Shown here: positions 11,397-20,425 of the stretch, piece by piece
Numbering within the stretch: position 1 is the first letter of the stretch
Layout of the letters: each line of letters starts with the position of its first letter
Source: Rhodospirillaceae bacterium
GTDB taxonomy: Bacteria > Pseudomonadota > Alphaproteobacteria > GCA-2721365
DNA: 38,028 bases
Direction of reading: 5' to 3'
NCBI GenBank assembly: GCA_002721365.1
Contig: PBKC01000011.1
Coordinates: 1-38,028 of the forward strand
The notes under the pieces: generated by a model
Databases searched by the model: none
Seen by the model: only the letters and a program-made list of their open reading frames with translations
What the model was told of the DNA's origin: nothing
Made by a program: the position numbers and the translations under genes

Positions 11397-12379
11397 AACA
11401 ACATCCCTCCAACCACCTTTCCGGTGAGTTTGGTTACGTTCGACCGCCTGCCCGACCACAGGGTCACGGTCAGACGCTCGCTCGGAAGCTTGACCGGCTC
11501 GCCGGGGGTCAATCCCGCCGTACTGAGCCAGTCGACGATTTCGTCCTCGGCAAAGCCCAGGCGACGGTGCGCATGGGATTCGCGGAGGTGTTCGAGGTCG
11601 TGCGGTGCGAAGTCGGCGATCAACAACTTGCCGCCGCTCCGCAGCACCCGGCCCGCCTCGGCAATGGCGCCGCCAGGGTTGTCGGCGAAGTGGAGCACCA
11701 TGTGGATCGTCACCAGATCGAACGACCCTGCCGGAAACGGCAGCTTGTACATGTCGCCCAACCGCACAGTGCAGTGGCTGAGTCCCGCCTTCTCCAGGTT
11801 CACCCGCGCCACCGACAGCATGTCGGGCAGCGCATCGATACCGATCGCCCGCTCGACGCGATCGCCGAACAGCTCGATCATCCGACCCGTTCCGGTCCCG
11901 ATATCGAGCATGTCGCCGATCGGGCCGGTACCGGTGAGACGGAGGAGAGCCTCCTCGAGCTCTTCTTCCGGAACATGCAGCGCCCGGATTTCGTCCCAGC
12001 GCGCCACGTTCTCCCGGAAGTAATGCGCGGCCTGCTCGGCGCGCACCCGCTTGACCTCGGCCAGACGCTCGCGATCAAGGGCCAGGGTCGGATCGTCCCG
12101 GGGAATCAGCCCGGTCAACGTCGCCGCCAGATCGGCGTTCCCGGCCCGGCGGGCAAGACGGTAGAAAACCCAGCTCCGCTCCTGATAACGCTCCAGGAGC
12201 CCCGCCTCACACAGCAGTTTCAGATGCCGCGACACCCGCGGCTGGCTCTGCCCGAGAATTCGGGTGAGCTCACTGACCGTCAACTCACCGTCCGCACATA
12301 AAGCCAGAAGCCGCAATCGAGTCGCTTCGGCTGCGGCACGTAATGCATTCAGAACCGAGTCGACCGACGCCATATGCAT
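11393..12379 (-). CDS. ArsR-family regulator fused to a SAM-dependent methyltransferase domain
   Basis: This 328-residue protein joins an ArsR-type winged helix (about 10-80; recognition region LGQSQPRVSRHLKLL) to a class I methyltransferase domain (about 150-275; SAM motif DIGTGTGRM at 159-167, then LLIADFAPHD). The metal-binding cysteines of arsenic or zinc ArsR sensors are not evident, so the ligand is probably SAM or S-adenosylhomocysteine. It heads the metF-metH operon. ArsR regulators named SahR control the S-adenosylhomocysteine cycle in several proteobacteria, and this fusion is a reasonable SahR-type candidate; that is inference. AGGAG lies four bases before the first ATG. A second in-frame ATG two codons later is equally possible. 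A near-perfect palindrome lies just upstream. Confidence 0.9.
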   Translation of the reverse strand: MHMASVDSVLNALRAAAEATRLRLLALCADGELTVSELTRILGQSQPRVSRHLKLLCEAGLLERYQERSWVFYRLARRAGNADLAATLTGLIPRDDPTLALDRERLAEVKRVRAEQAAHYFRENVARWDEIRALHVPEEELEEALLRLTGTGPIGDMLDIGTGTGRMIELFGDRVERAIGIDALPDMLSVARVNLEKAGLSHCTVRLGDMYKLPFPAGSFDLVTIHMVLHFADNPGGAIAEAGRVLRSGGKLLIADFAPHDLEHLRESHAHRRLGFAEDEIVDWLSTAGLTPGEPVKLPSERLTVTLWSGRRSNVTKLTGKVVGGMLL

Positions 12380-12748
12380 CCGCTCCTAATGTTGGAGCAT
12401 ATAAACATATCTTTATGTCGGTTTCAATGACCCGTTGGACTCCATTGAATATCCGAGCATATCGAGCCAATCGTGTCCGTCAGGCCACACTGATGCGGGA
12501 ACGCCGCGCGGGTGGGGCTTTGCGCTGGAACGCCCCAAACGTTTGTGCTAACTCGGTTTCCCGTAGTCGCACGGTCAGGATGAATGCAGCCGATACCGAA
12601 TGTTAACGAGTGAGGCGCATGGTGACCGGGCGAGGCGGAGGGCTTGCCGTAACGGCGTCTGCCAAAGGGAGCCGACCCGTCGGCCGGGCAGGAACGTCGG
12701 GCGTATCGGCTTCGCGGTAAGAAGCAGCAGGGCTTGGGGGTACCGCAG
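12380..12748. other. Divergent promoter region between the met regulator and mlaA
   Basis: About 370 bases lie between the leftward regulator and the rightward mlaA. Apart from the palindrome at 12401-12416 I see no further clear hairpin, promoter pair or RNA gene. Open frames across it lack ribosome sites. GGGGG at 12736-12740 is taken as the ribosome site of mlaA. Confidence 0.5.
12401..12416. promoter_or_regulatory. Candidate operator for the ArsR-methyltransferase regulator
   Basis: The plus strand reads ATAAACATATCTTTAT, a 16-base dyad that is symmetric except for one G/C pair. Its end lies 22 bases upstream of the regulator's ATG, between the regulator and mlaA. It stands out as an AT-only island in GC-rich DNA. 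Autoregulation through such a site, shared with metF and metH, is inferred from position and symmetry. Confidence 0.6.
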
Positions 12749-13522
12749 TTGACCAGGAAGTTCCGTTTCAATCGCATGCTCGCCGCCGCGACCGGCGCAT
12801 GCATGGTGCTGGCTGCCACCGGATGCGCCACCCCACCCGATGCGAACGATCCCGACGCGGTCGCCGAGTGGGAGGAAACCAACGATCCGCTCGAGCCGAT
12901 GAACCGGGCGATCTTCGACTTCAACATGGCGCTCGACGAAGTTCTGTTGAAGCCGTTGGCGAAGGGCTACCGCTTCATCTTTCCCCAGTATGTCCGCGAC
13001 CGGATCCACGACGTCCTTCAGAACGCCGGCGAGCCGATCAATTTCTTCAACGCCGTTCTGCAGGCCGACAGCGACCGCGCCGCAACGGCGTTGGGCCGGT
13101 TGATGCTGAACAGCACCTTCGGGCTCGCTGGCCTGTACGACCTCGCCGACTATGAGTTCGACATCCCGGTCACCGACGAGGATTTCGGGCAGACCATGGC
13201 GACCTGGGGCATCAACGATGGCCCCTACCTCATGCTGCCGCTTCTCGGCCCGTCGAGCGTCCGTGACGGTCTCGGCCGTGGCGCCGACGTGCTGATGAAC
13301 CCGCTCAGCTGGTATTTCCGCAATACCGATCGCGAGTGGATCGGCTACACCATGATGGGCGTCGAAGGCATCGACATCCGGGAACGGAACCTGGAGACGC
13401 TCGATGAAATCGAGCGGACGTCGCTCGACTTCTACGCCGCGATCCGCAGCCTCTACCGGCAGCGGCGTGCCGATCTGATCGCCAACGGCGTGGTCACGGA
13501 ATCGAATCCGTTCCTCGAATAG
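12749..13522 (+). CDS. mlaA: MlaA (VacJ) outer-membrane lipid asymmetry lipoprotein
   Basis: This 257-residue lipoprotein removes misplaced phospholipids from the outer leaflet of the outer membrane and hands them to periplasmic MlaC. The signal peptide ends in the lipobox AATGC with Cys26 as lipidation site. The family core follows: NDPLEPMNRAIFDFN, RFLNSTFGLAGLYDLA-like RLMLNSTFGLAG, and DFGQTMATWGINDGPYLMLPLLGPSSVRDG in two adjacent stretches. The start is assigned to the TTG at 12749, eight bases after GGGGG. A TTG at 12734 would overlap that ribosome site, and the ATG at 12776 would destroy the signal peptide. mlaC follows after 36 bases. The MlaFEDB transporter genes are not in the window. 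Confidence 0.94.
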   Translation: MTRKFRFNRMLAAATGACMVLAATGCATPPDANDPDAVAEWEETNDPLEPMNRAIFDFNMALDEVLLKPLAKGYRFIFPQYVRDRIHDVLQNAGEPINFFNAVLQADSDRAATALGRLMLNSTFGLAGLYDLADYEFDIPVTDEDFGQTMATWGINDGPYLMLPLLGPSSVRDGLGRGADVLMNPLSWYFRNTDREWIGYTMMGVEGIDIRERNLETLDEIERTSLDFYAAIRSLYRQRRADLIANGVVTESNPFLE

Positions 13523-13558
13523 CCATCTGTCCGGCCCGTTAGGTTCCATACGATCGAA

Positions 13559-14179
13559 ATGCCGATGATGAAGAAGCTCGCACTCCTGGCCGTTGCGTTC
13601 GGACTGTCTCTCGCCGTCCATGCGACGTCCGCGTTCGCCATCACCGACAAGGAAGCCGAAAGCTTTGTCGAAGACCTGATCGACCAGGCGATCCATGCGC
13701 TGAAGATCGATCCGGCGAATGAAGCCGAACGGCGTCAGGCCTTTCAGAGCCTGCTCACGGATAAGTTCGACATCGACGGCATCCGCCAGCGTGTCCTGGG
13801 TCGGGCGTGGCGCGACGCGACCGATGCGCAGAAGGCAGCCTTCGCCGACGTCTTCGACGACTACATCCTCAACATCTATGTCGGTCAGCTCGGCCCCTAT
13901 AACGACGAGGTCGTCCGTCTGAAACGTACCGAGCAGATGAGCGATGACGAGATGATCGTCTTCAGCGAAGTCGTGAACGATAATGGCCCGGCGCTCAGGC
14001 TCGACTGGCGCGTCCATCGCATCAATGGCGACGGGCTCGGTGTCCTCGACGTCGCCGCCGACGGCGCCAGCCTGCTCCGGGCGAAGCGCGACGAGTTCAA
14101 GGAAGTGATCCAGCGCAGCGGGATCGACGGCCTGATCGAGCGATTGAAGGAACTCAACACCAAGTACGCCGAAAGCTGA
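13559..14179 (+). CDS. mlaC: MlaC periplasmic phospholipid carrier
   Basis: This 206-residue protein is the soluble carrier between MlaA and the inner-membrane MlaFEDB complex. A Sec signal peptide (MKKLALLAVAFGLSLAVHATSAFA) ends at about residue 27. The family pattern is then clear: a helical N-terminal half with LTDKFDIDGIRQRVLGRAWRDATDAQKAAFADVF, then YNDEVVRL, and a curved-sheet C-terminal half with LDWRVHRINGDGLGVLDVAADGASLL. Three ATGs cluster at the start (13559, 13565 and 13568), with no strong ribosome site to choose between them, so the N-terminus could be two or three residues shorter. It sits 36 bases after mlaA and ends just before a strong bidirectional terminator. Confidence 0.93.
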   Translation: MPMMKKLALLAVAFGLSLAVHATSAFAITDKEAESFVEDLIDQAIHALKIDPANEAERRQAFQSLLTDKFDIDGIRQRVLGRAWRDATDAQKAAFADVFDDYILNIYVGQLGPYNDEVVRLKRTEQMSDDEMIVFSEVVNDNGPALRLDWRVHRINGDGLGVLDVAADGASLLRAKRDEFKEVIQRSGIDGLIERLKELNTKYAES

Positions 14180-14211
14180 GTGCAAAGGCGCTCGGCAACG
14201 AGCATACGATC

Positions 14212-14240
14212 AAAAAAAGGGCGCCGATCGGCGCCCTTTT
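14212..14240. terminator. Bidirectional intrinsic terminator between mlaC and gcvPB
   Basis: A perfect 18-base palindrome (14219-14236, GGGCGCC arms around a short centre) is flanked by A7 on the left and T4 on the right. It gives a GC stem with a T tract on both strands and serves the two convergent operons. Confidence 0.92.
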
Positions 14241-14250
14241 GCGTTGCGGT

Positions 14251-15822
14251 CTACGCTGCCTCTTCCGCCGATTCGGGTTCTTTCCAGCGCAGCACTGGGC
14301 GGCGAGCCGCCGCGGTTTCGTCGAGCCGTCCACGCGGGGTGAAGCGGGGCGCGCCCTGGAAGTAGGCGACCTCCCCTGCCCTGGCCCGTTCCGCCAGCGA
14401 CTCGACCGCCTCGACGAACAGGTCGAGCGTCGCCTTGCTCTCCGTTTCCGTGGGCTCCATCAGCAGCGCTCCGTGGACCACCAGCGGGAAATACATCGTC
14501 ATGGGGTGGAACCCCTCGTCGATCAGCGCCTTGGCGAAATCCAGCGTGCTGACACCCGTCCCTTTGAGGAAGCGGTCGTCGAACAGGCATTCATGCATGC
14601 AGGTGCCGGGAAAGGCCGGCGTGACCGTCGGCGATAGCCGCGCCAACAGATAGTTGGCGTTGAGCACGGCATCCTCGGCCACCTGACGCAGGCCGTCGGC
14701 ACCGTGGCTCATCATGTAGGAGAGCGCACGGGTGAACATGCCCATCTGGCCGTGGAACGCCTTCAGGCGGCCGAACGGCGTTCCGCTGGCGTCGTCCGCA
14801 TGTTCGACGAGGCGATAGCCGTCCCGGTCGTGCACGACATAGGGCAAGGGCACGAAGGGCGCCAGCGCTTCGCTGAACGCTACCGGCCCGGCCCCCGGCC
14901 CGCCGCCGCCGTGGGGCGTCGAGAAGGTCTTGTGGAGATTGATGTGCATCGCGTCGATGCCGAGATCGGCCGGCCGGACACGACCGACGATGGCGTTGAA
15001 ATTGGCGCCATCGCAGTAGAACAGGCCGCCGCCCGCATGCAGAATCTCGGCGATCTCGATGATGTCGCGCTCGAACAACCCACAGGTGTTGGGATTGGTG
15101 AGCATCAGCGCCGCGACGTCCGGCCCCATCCGCTCACGGAACGCCGCGACGTCCACGCGGCCGCCATCGTCGGCGGCGATCGTCTCCACCCGATAGCCAC
15201 ACATCGCCGCCGTCGCCGGGTTGGTGCCATGCGCCGATTCCGGCACCAGCACCACCTCCCGCGAGTCGCCGCGGGCTTCGAGCGCGGCGCGAATCGCCAT
15301 CATGCCACAGAGCTCGCCATGCGCCCCCGCCGCGGGCGACAGCGCCACCGCCGGCAGGCCGGTGAGTGTCTTCAGCCAGTGAGCGAGCGTGTCGATCAGC
15401 TCCAGAGCGCCCTGCACGGTCGATTCGGGCTGCAAGGGGTGGAGGTCGGCGAAGCCCGGCAGCCGCGCCATGCGCTCGTTGAGCCGGGGGTTGTGCTTCA
15501 TCGTGCATGAGCCCAGCGGGTAGAAGCCGCTGTCGATGCCGTAGTTCTTCTGACTGAGGCGCGTGAAGTGACGCACGACCTGCGGCTCGGACAGGCCGGG
15601 GAGCCCGATCGCCTCCTTCCGCGCCAAGCCGCCGAGGCGATTGCCTGTCTTCGGCGGATCGGGCAGATCGACGCCGCATCGATCGGGCGAGCCCTGCTCG
15701 AAGCTCAGCGTTTCTTCGAGCTGCAGTCCGCGATGGCCGATCGCGGTCTCCGCCGAGTCGTCGGTCATGACGGCGTCCAATTCGGTCTCGGTCCGGCTCT
15801 TTCGTCCCTGGGAGCGGTCCAT
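14251..15822 (-). CDS. gcvPB: Glycine dehydrogenase (decarboxylating) subunit 2
   Basis: This 523-residue protein is the PLP-binding half of the two-part P-protein, which decarboxylates glycine and passes the aminomethyl group to lipoyl-GcvH. Lys298 in HINLHKTFSTPHGGGGPG is the PLP Schiff-base lysine. Other landmarks are GSCTMKHNPR at about 105-113, ESAHGTNPATAA near 195-206 and DGANFNAIVG at 271-280. The start ATG at 15822 overlaps the gcvPA stop by one base (TGATG) and has GAGGAG eight bases upstream. A much longer open frame exists upstream but only shadows gcvPA. It is the last gene of the gcv operon and ends at the shared terminator. Confidence 0.97.
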   Translation of the reverse strand: MDRSQGRKSRTETELDAVMTDDSAETAIGHRGLQLEETLSFEQGSPDRCGVDLPDPPKTGNRLGGLARKEAIGLPGLSEPQVVRHFTRLSQKNYGIDSGFYPLGSCTMKHNPRLNERMARLPGFADLHPLQPESTVQGALELIDTLAHWLKTLTGLPAVALSPAAGAHGELCGMMAIRAALEARGDSREVVLVPESAHGTNPATAAMCGYRVETIAADDGGRVDVAAFRERMGPDVAALMLTNPNTCGLFERDIIEIAEILHAGGGLFYCDGANFNAIVGRVRPADLGIDAMHINLHKTFSTPHGGGGPGAGPVAFSEALAPFVPLPYVVHDRDGYRLVEHADDASGTPFGRLKAFHGQMGMFTRALSYMMSHGADGLRQVAEDAVLNANYLLARLSPTVTPAFPGTCMHECLFDDRFLKGTGVSTLDFAKALIDEGFHPMTMYFPLVVHGALLMEPTETESKATLDLFVEAVESLAERARAGEVAYFQGAPRFTPRGRLDETAAARRPVLRWKEPESAEEAA

Positions 15823-17168
15823 CACAGGATCTCCTCGATCGCAGCCGCCAAGGCGGCGATGTCCTGGTCGGTGGTGGTCTCGGTCGCGGCGACCAGCATC
15901 AGGTTGGTGCAGTCCGGGTCGCCCGGCACCAGGCGCGAAACCGGCACGCCGGCGAGGACGCGGCGCTCGGCGCAGCGATCGACCACCGTCGCCGCCGGCT
16001 TCGGCAGCAGGACCGTGAATTCGTTGAAGAAGCTGTCGTTCAGTATGCGCACGCCGTCGATTTCCGCCAGCCGCTCCGCGGTCCGAACCGCAGCCGCGTG
16101 GTTCAGGGCCGCGAGACGCTTGAACCCGGCCTCGCCCAGAAGCGTGAGGTGAATGGTGAAGGCGAGCGCACACAGCCCGGCATTCGTACAGATGTTGCTG
16201 GTCGCCTTCTCGCGCCGGATATGCTGCTCGCGCGTGGACAAGGTGAGCACCCATCCCCGCTTGCCCTCGTTGTCCACCGTTTCGCCGACCAGCCGGCCGG
16301 GCATCTGGCGGACGAAACGGTCCCGGGTCGCGAACAGCCCCACATAGGGACCGCCGAAGCCGAGCGCGTTGCCGAGCGACTGTCCTTCGCCGACGACGAT
16401 GTCCGCGCCCATGGCGCCGGGGGCCTTCACGGCACCCAGGGCGACGACTTCGGTCACCACGACCACCAGCAGCGCGCCGGCCGCGTGGCAGGCCTCGGCA
16501 AGCTTGGTGAAATCATGCAGGCGGCCGAAGAAGTCAGGGTATTGGACCACGACACAGGCGGTCTGGTCGTCGATATGTCGCGCCAGGTCCTCGGTGCCGC
16601 CGGGATCGGCCATCAGCGCGTCGACCGTGACGTGCGGGCTGAACCGGACCGCCGTTGCAACCGCCTCGCGGTAGTGGGGATGAAGCGACCCCGACAGCAC
16701 CGCACGGCCCCGCCGCGTCGCCCGGCATGCCATCAGCACCGCTTCGGCGCACGCGGTTGAGCCGTCGTACATCGAGGCGTTGGCAACCTCCATCCCGGTG
16801 ATCATCCCGACCATGGTCTGGAACTCGAACATCGCCTGAAGGGTCCCTTGCGAGACTTCGGGCTGATAGGGCGTGTAGGAGGTCAGGAACTCGCCGCGCT
16901 GGATCAGATGGTCGACCGTCGCCGGGATGTGGTGACGATAGGCGCCGGCCCCGAGGAAGAACGGTGCGTCGCCCGCGGCCACATTCTTCCGCGCCATGGC
17001 GGACAGCGTCCGCTCGACCTCCATCTCGCCGGCATGGAGCGGAAGGTCGACCAGCCCGCTTAGATGCGCAGCGTCCGGAACGTCGGCGAACAGGTCATCG
17101 ATCGACGAGACGCCGATCGCGGCGAGCATCTCCCGCCGATCCCCCGCCGTCAGCGGCAGATAGCGCAT
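15822..17168 (-). CDS. gcvPA: Glycine dehydrogenase (decarboxylating) subunit 1
   Basis: This 448-residue protein is the N-terminal half of the P-protein and forms a heterotetramer with GcvPB. It has the PLP-enzyme fold without the catalytic lysine. Typical stretches are [53 protein letters not shown] and [18 protein letters not shown]. These match the bacterial subunit 1 family, usually about 440-450 residues. Its ATG overlaps the gcvH stop by one base. The order gcvT-gcvH-gcvPA-gcvPB is a standard arrangement for the split P-protein. Confidence 0.97.
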   Translation of the reverse strand: MRYLPLTAGDRREMLAAIGVSSIDDLFADVPDAAHLSGLVDLPLHAGEMEVERTLSAMARKNVAAGDAPFFLGAGAYRHHIPATVDHLIQRGEFLTSYTPYQPEVSQGTLQAMFEFQTMVGMITGMEVANASMYDGSTACAEAVLMACRATRRGRAVLSGSLHPHYREAVATAVRFSPHVTVDALMADPGGTEDLARHIDDQTACVVVQYPDFFGRLHDFTKLAEACHAAGALLVVVVTEVVALGAVKAPGAMGADIVVGEGQSLGNALGFGGPYVGLFATRDRFVRQMPGRLVGETVDNEGKRGWVLTLSTREQHIRREKATSNICTNAGLCALAFTIHLTLLGEAGFKRLAALNHAAAVRTAERLAEIDGVRILNDSFFNEFTVLLPKPAATVVDRCAERRVLAGVPVSRLVPGDPDCTNLMLVAATETTTDQDIAALAAAIEEIL

Positions 17169-17545
17169 CAGCGCAGGCTCTCCAGGTAGGCGTCGTAAGC
17201 CGCCTCGTCCATCAGCTCGTCGAGCTCCGCCGCATCCGCGATCTTCATCTTGAGGAACCAGCCCTCGCCCATGGGGTCGGTGTTGACCTTGGCCGGTTCG
17301 TCGGCGAGGGCCTGATTGACCTCGGCGACCTCGCCGTTCACCGGCGCGTAGATCTCGCTCGCCGCCTTGACCGACTCGACTACCGCCGCCTCGTCACCTT
17401 TCGCGAGCGACTTCCCGACATCGGGCAGGTCGACGAAGACAATGTCCCCGAGCTGTTCCTGGGCGTAGTCGCTGATGCCGACGGTACCGGTATCGCCGTC
17501 GACCCGAATCCATTCATGATCCTTTGTGAAGCGAAGCGCGCTCAT
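17168..17545 (-). CDS. gcvH: Glycine cleavage system H protein (lipoyl carrier)
   Basis: This 125-residue carrier shuttles the aminomethyl group from the P-protein to GcvT on a lipoyl arm. The lipoylated lysine is Lys60 in [19 protein letters not shown]. The N-terminal KDHEWIRV and C-terminal [12 protein letters not shown] are family hallmarks, and the length is normal. GGAGAG lies ten bases before the ATG. A second ATG eight bases further upstream is in another frame and meets a stop after three codons. The 65-base gap to gcvT is the only real gap inside the operon. Confidence 0.97.
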   Translation of the reverse strand: MSALRFTKDHEWIRVDGDTGTVGISDYAQEQLGDIVFVDLPDVGKSLAKGDEAAVVESVKAASEIYAPVNGEVAEVNQALADEPAKVNTDPMGEGWFLKMKIADAAELDELMDEAAYDAYLESLR

Positions 17546-17610
17546 AGGTTCATGTCTCTCCTGTTGATCGCTGCATATAGCTCGACATCCGTCGACCGGT
17601 GCCGGGCGGC

Positions 17611-18726
17611 TCAGCTCTTGTGATAGCGATGGGGAACGAACGGCATGGGTGTGATCGTGCCGGCCAGCGCCCGCTCGCGGACCGTGGCGCTGATCGGCGT
17701 GCCGGCGCCGGCGGCCGACGCCTCCACATAGGCCATGCCGATTGCCGCCTCGACGGTCGGTCCGAAGGTCCCGCTGGTGACAACGCCGATCTGGCGGCCG
17801 TCGCTGTCGACGATTTCCGCGCCCTCCCGCGCAACGCCGCGGCCTTCCAGTCGGAAGCCGACCCGCTTACGGGGCACGCCGTCCTTCAATTCGGCAAGGA
17901 TCTTCTCCGCTCCGGGAAAGCCGCCCTCCTCGCGCCGGCGCTTCGAAATCGTCCAGGCGAGGTCTGCCTCGATCGGCGTCGTGCCGGTATCGATGTCATG
18001 ACCGTAGAGGCAGAGCCCGGCTTCCAGCCTGAGCGAGTCTCGTGCGCCGAGACCGGCGGGTTCGATCTCGGGCTGATCGAGCAGCATGGCCGCCAGCCGC
18101 TCGGCGGCATCGGCGGGAATGGAAATCTCGAAGCCGTCCTCACCGGTATAGCCGGACCGGCTGACGAACGCCTCGACACCGTCGATCGTCATCGGGGCAG
18201 CTCGCATGAAGCCAAGTTCGGCGCTCTCCGGAGCCAGCCTGGCAAGCGCCGTCGCCGCCTTCGGCCCCTGCAAAGCAAGCAGCGCACGGTCGGACAGCAC
18301 CTCGATCGCGCAGGCGCCGCCGAGGCCCCGTTCGAGATGGGCGATATCAGCTTCCCGACAGGCCGCGTTGACCACCAGATGCAGATGATCGCCGGCGTTG
18401 GTCACCATCAGGTCGTCGAGGATCCCGCCGTTGTCGGCGGTGAAAAGGGTGTAGCGGATACGCCCTTCCTTCAGCCCCTGGATGTCGCCCGGAACGAGCG
18501 TTTCGAGCGCCTTCGCCGCCTCCGCGCCACGCAGGCGCACCTGCCCCATATGCGAGACGTCGAAAAGCGATGCCGACTCACGGGTCTGGCGATGCTCGGC
18601 GATGATCCCCGTCGGATACTGAACCGGCATCGCGTAGCCGGCGAAGGGAACCATGCGCCCGCCCCGCGCGACATGCAGGTCGTAGAGCGGCGTGCGAAGA
18701 AGGGGATCTTGGTGGTGATCGCTCAA
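17611..18726 (-). CDS. gcvT: Aminomethyltransferase (glycine cleavage T protein)
   Basis: This 371-residue enzyme releases ammonia from the aminomethyl group on GcvH and makes 5,10-methylenetetrahydrofolate. That product is also the substrate of MetF encoded nearby. Folate-site landmarks are [42 protein letters not shown] and the C-terminal [12 protein letters not shown]. The length is normal. The start is a TTG at 18726 with GGAGA five bases upstream. No ATG or GTG fits before the first conserved motif. It is the first gene of the gcv operon and lies 47 bases downstream of the glycine riboswitch. Confidence 0.96.
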   Translation of the reverse strand: MSDHHQDPLLRTPLYDLHVARGGRMVPFAGYAMPVQYPTGIIAEHRQTRESASLFDVSHMGQVRLRGAEAAKALETLVPGDIQGLKEGRIRYTLFTADNGGILDDLMVTNAGDHLHLVVNAACREADIAHLERGLGGACAIEVLSDRALLALQGPKAATALARLAPESAELGFMRAAPMTIDGVEAFVSRSGYTGEDGFEISIPADAAERLAAMLLDQPEIEPAGLGARDSLRLEAGLCLYGHDIDTGTTPIEADLAWTISKRRREEGGFPGAEKILAELKDGVPRKRVGFRLEGRGVAREGAEIVDSDGRQIGVVTSGTFGPTVEAAIGMAYVEASAAGAGTPISATVRERALAGTITPMPFVPHRYHKS

Positions 18727-18773
18727 CAGGGTCTCCGGCTCGGGTGCCTTACGGCTTAGCAGCTTCGGCTGCC

Positions 18774-18970
18774 CCCTCTGTCCGGGAACCTGAGAGATTC
18801 ACCGCGCCATGCGCGGTTTACTCCGTCGGTGAGAACGAACGGCGGTGGCCGGTTCGCTCTGCTTTCCAGAGTGTCCCTACCCTGCGGTCCTTTTGCCTGA
18901 GCGTTTCCGGGGCGGTTGCGCCTTCGGCGCCGACGGGCTCGAACGAGCCGCCGGTCTCTCCCGCAAGGAG
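18774..18970 (-). promoter_or_regulatory. Tandem glycine riboswitch (gcvT leader)
   Basis: Read on the minus strand, two aptamers follow each other. Aptamer I (about 18970 to 18884) opens with GCGGGAGAGACC and contains GCCGAAGGCGCAA and the conserved CGCTCAGGCAAAAGGACCGC. A short linker (18883-18875) leads to aptamer II (about 18874 to 18774), with ACTCTGGAAAGCAGAGC, CACCGACGGAGTAAACC, AATCTCTCAGGTTCCCGGACAGAG. This is the classical two-aptamer layout that binds glycine. Between aptamer II and the gcvT TTG lies a GC-rich stretch with a small hairpin (GCAGC, CGAA loop, GCTGC). No T-rich terminator is seen there, which favours control of ribosome access. Confidence 0.95.
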
Positions 18971-18986
18971 GCCTTCGTCACGAAAG

Positions 18987-19025
18987 ATGATAGGACCGCC
19001 GCAGCAAAGTCAACCGCGGCGGTCC
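18987..19025 (-). promoter_or_regulatory. Thiolase terminator-like hairpin overlapping the gcv promoter
   Basis: A perfect 10-base inverted repeat (GGACCGCCGC at 18993-19002 and GCGGCGGTCC at 19016-19025, 13-base loop) begins 23 bases after the thiolase stop. On the minus strand it is followed by TATCATCTTT, a weak T-rich tail. The loop contains TTGACT (19013 to 19008), a good -35, and the tail holds TATCAT (18992 to 18987) as a possible -10 with a short 15-base spacer. It can be read as a terminator for the thiolase, a promoter for the riboswitch transcript, or both. Confidence 0.6.
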
Positions 19026-19047
19026 CGTTTCATGTGTCGACGGAGGC

Positions 19048-20235
19048 TCAGGCGGCGCGTTCGAGCGCGATCGCGGTGGCCTCGCCGCCGCCGATGCACA
19101 GCGACGCGATACCGCGCTTGGCGCCGTTCTTATCCATCGCCGTGATCAAGGTCGCCATGATCCTGGCACCCGAAGCCCCGACGGGGTGGCCCAGCGCGCA
19201 GGCGCCGCCATAGATGTTGGTCGCGTCCTCCGGCAGACCGAGGTCCCGCATGGCCGCCATGGTCACGACAGCGAAGGCTTCGTTGACCTCGAACAGATCG
19301 ACGTCACCGACCGACCAGCCGGTCTTCTCCAGAAGCTTACGGACCGCACCGATCGGGGCGGTGGTGAACCAGGCCGGTTCCTGGCTCTGAGTCGCATGGC
19401 CAACGATGGTGGCGAGCGGCTTGAGCCCCCGGCGCTCGGCCTCGGACCGGCGCATCATGACCAGGGCCGCCGCCCCGTCCGAGATCGAGCTCGAATTGGC
19501 CGCCGTCACCGTGCCGTCCTTACGGAAAGCCGGCTTAAGACCAGGGATCTTGTCCGGCTTCGCGGTGAACGGCTGTTCGTCCTGGCTAACGACGGTCTCA
19601 CCCTTGCGGGTCTTCACCGTCACCGGCGTGATCTCGTCGGCGAAAGTACCGTCCTCGTTGGCCTTCCGGGACCGTTCGAGCGAGCGGATCGCGAAGGCAT
19701 CCTGATCTTCGCGCGTGAACTGATAGGCCTGGGCCGTATCCTCGGCATAGGTCCCCATCAGTCGGCCCGGCTCGTAGGCGTCCTCGAGCCCGTCCAGGAA
19801 CATGTGGTCGTAGACTTGGCCGTGGCCCATCCGATAGCCGCCGCGCGCCTTGGTCAGCAGATACGGGGCGTTGGTCATGCTCTCCAGCCCGCCGGCAACG
19901 ACCACGCTGTTGCCGTTGGCGATCAGGCCGTCATAGGCGAACATCGCCGCCTTCATGCCCGACCCGCACATCTTGTTGACGGTGGTGCAGCCGGCATCGA
20001 CCGGAATACCGGCGTTCAGCGAGGCCTGGCGTGCGGGCGCCTGTCCCATGCCGGCGGGAAGCACGCACCCCATGACCACTTCGTCGACGTCCTCCGGTGC
20101 AACCTTGGCGCGCTCCAGCGCCGACTTGATCGCCGCCGCACCGAGGGTGGGACCGGTGACGTCGGCAAGGGCGCCCTGGAAGCCGCCGATCGGGGTCCGC
20201 GCCATGCCGACGATGACGATGGGGTCTTCATGCAT
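19048..20235 (-). CDS. Acetyl-CoA acetyltransferase (thiolase)
   Basis: This 395-residue thiolase condenses two acetyl-CoA to acetoacetyl-CoA or cleaves 3-oxoacyl-CoA. The acyl-accepting Cys90 is in NKMCGSGM, His350 in GHPVGASGAR, and Cys380 in CIGGGEA. VNEAFA and GGLESMTNAPYLL are further family motifs. Length and motif spelling fit the biosynthetic AtoB/PhaA group more than the longer trifunctional-complex FadA group. GGAGGAG lies eight bases before the ATG. No phaB, phaC or CoA-transferase gene is adjacent, so polyhydroxybutyrate synthesis, isoprenoid supply and degradation cannot be separated. The MEP genes in this window argue against a mevalonate role. Confidence 0.95.
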   Translation of the reverse strand: MHEDPIVIVGMARTPIGGFQGALADVTGPTLGAAAIKSALERAKVAPEDVDEVVMGCVLPAGMGQAPARQASLNAGIPVDAGCTTVNKMCGSGMKAAMFAYDGLIANGNSVVVAGGLESMTNAPYLLTKARGGYRMGHGQVYDHMFLDGLEDAYEPGRLMGTYAEDTAQAYQFTREDQDAFAIRSLERSRKANEDGTFADEITPVTVKTRKGETVVSQDEQPFTAKPDKIPGLKPAFRKDGTVTAANSSSISDGAAALVMMRRSEAERRGLKPLATIVGHATQSQEPAWFTTAPIGAVRKLLEKTGWSVGDVDLFEVNEAFAVVTMAAMRDLGLPEDATNIYGGACALGHPVGASGARIMATLITAMDKNGAKRGIASLCIGGGEATAIALERAA

Positions 20236-20425
20236 GTTTCTATCTCCTCCACGAACCTTGCGGTTCAGACGGTCAGGTGATGGCGTCTACTTGGCGGGAC
20301 TGGACGTTTACCGCAAGCGCGAAACGCGCAAAGCGCCATGCCATCTGATCAGGTGTGGAAATCCCGCTGTGGTCGAGCTATCGTGCACGAGCTGACGATG
20401 GCGAGGCGGGGGAGCCTTCAAATCA

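Noticed and set aside
12575..14185. A 536-codon minus-strand frame opposite mlaA and mlaC
   Set aside because: The plus strand encodes two clear exported proteins with signal peptides; the antisense frame has no recognisable motif.
15822..16254. Upstream extension of gcvPB by about 144 codons
   Set aside because: It only retranslates gcvPA in another frame; the ATG at 15822 has a good ribosome site and matches family length.
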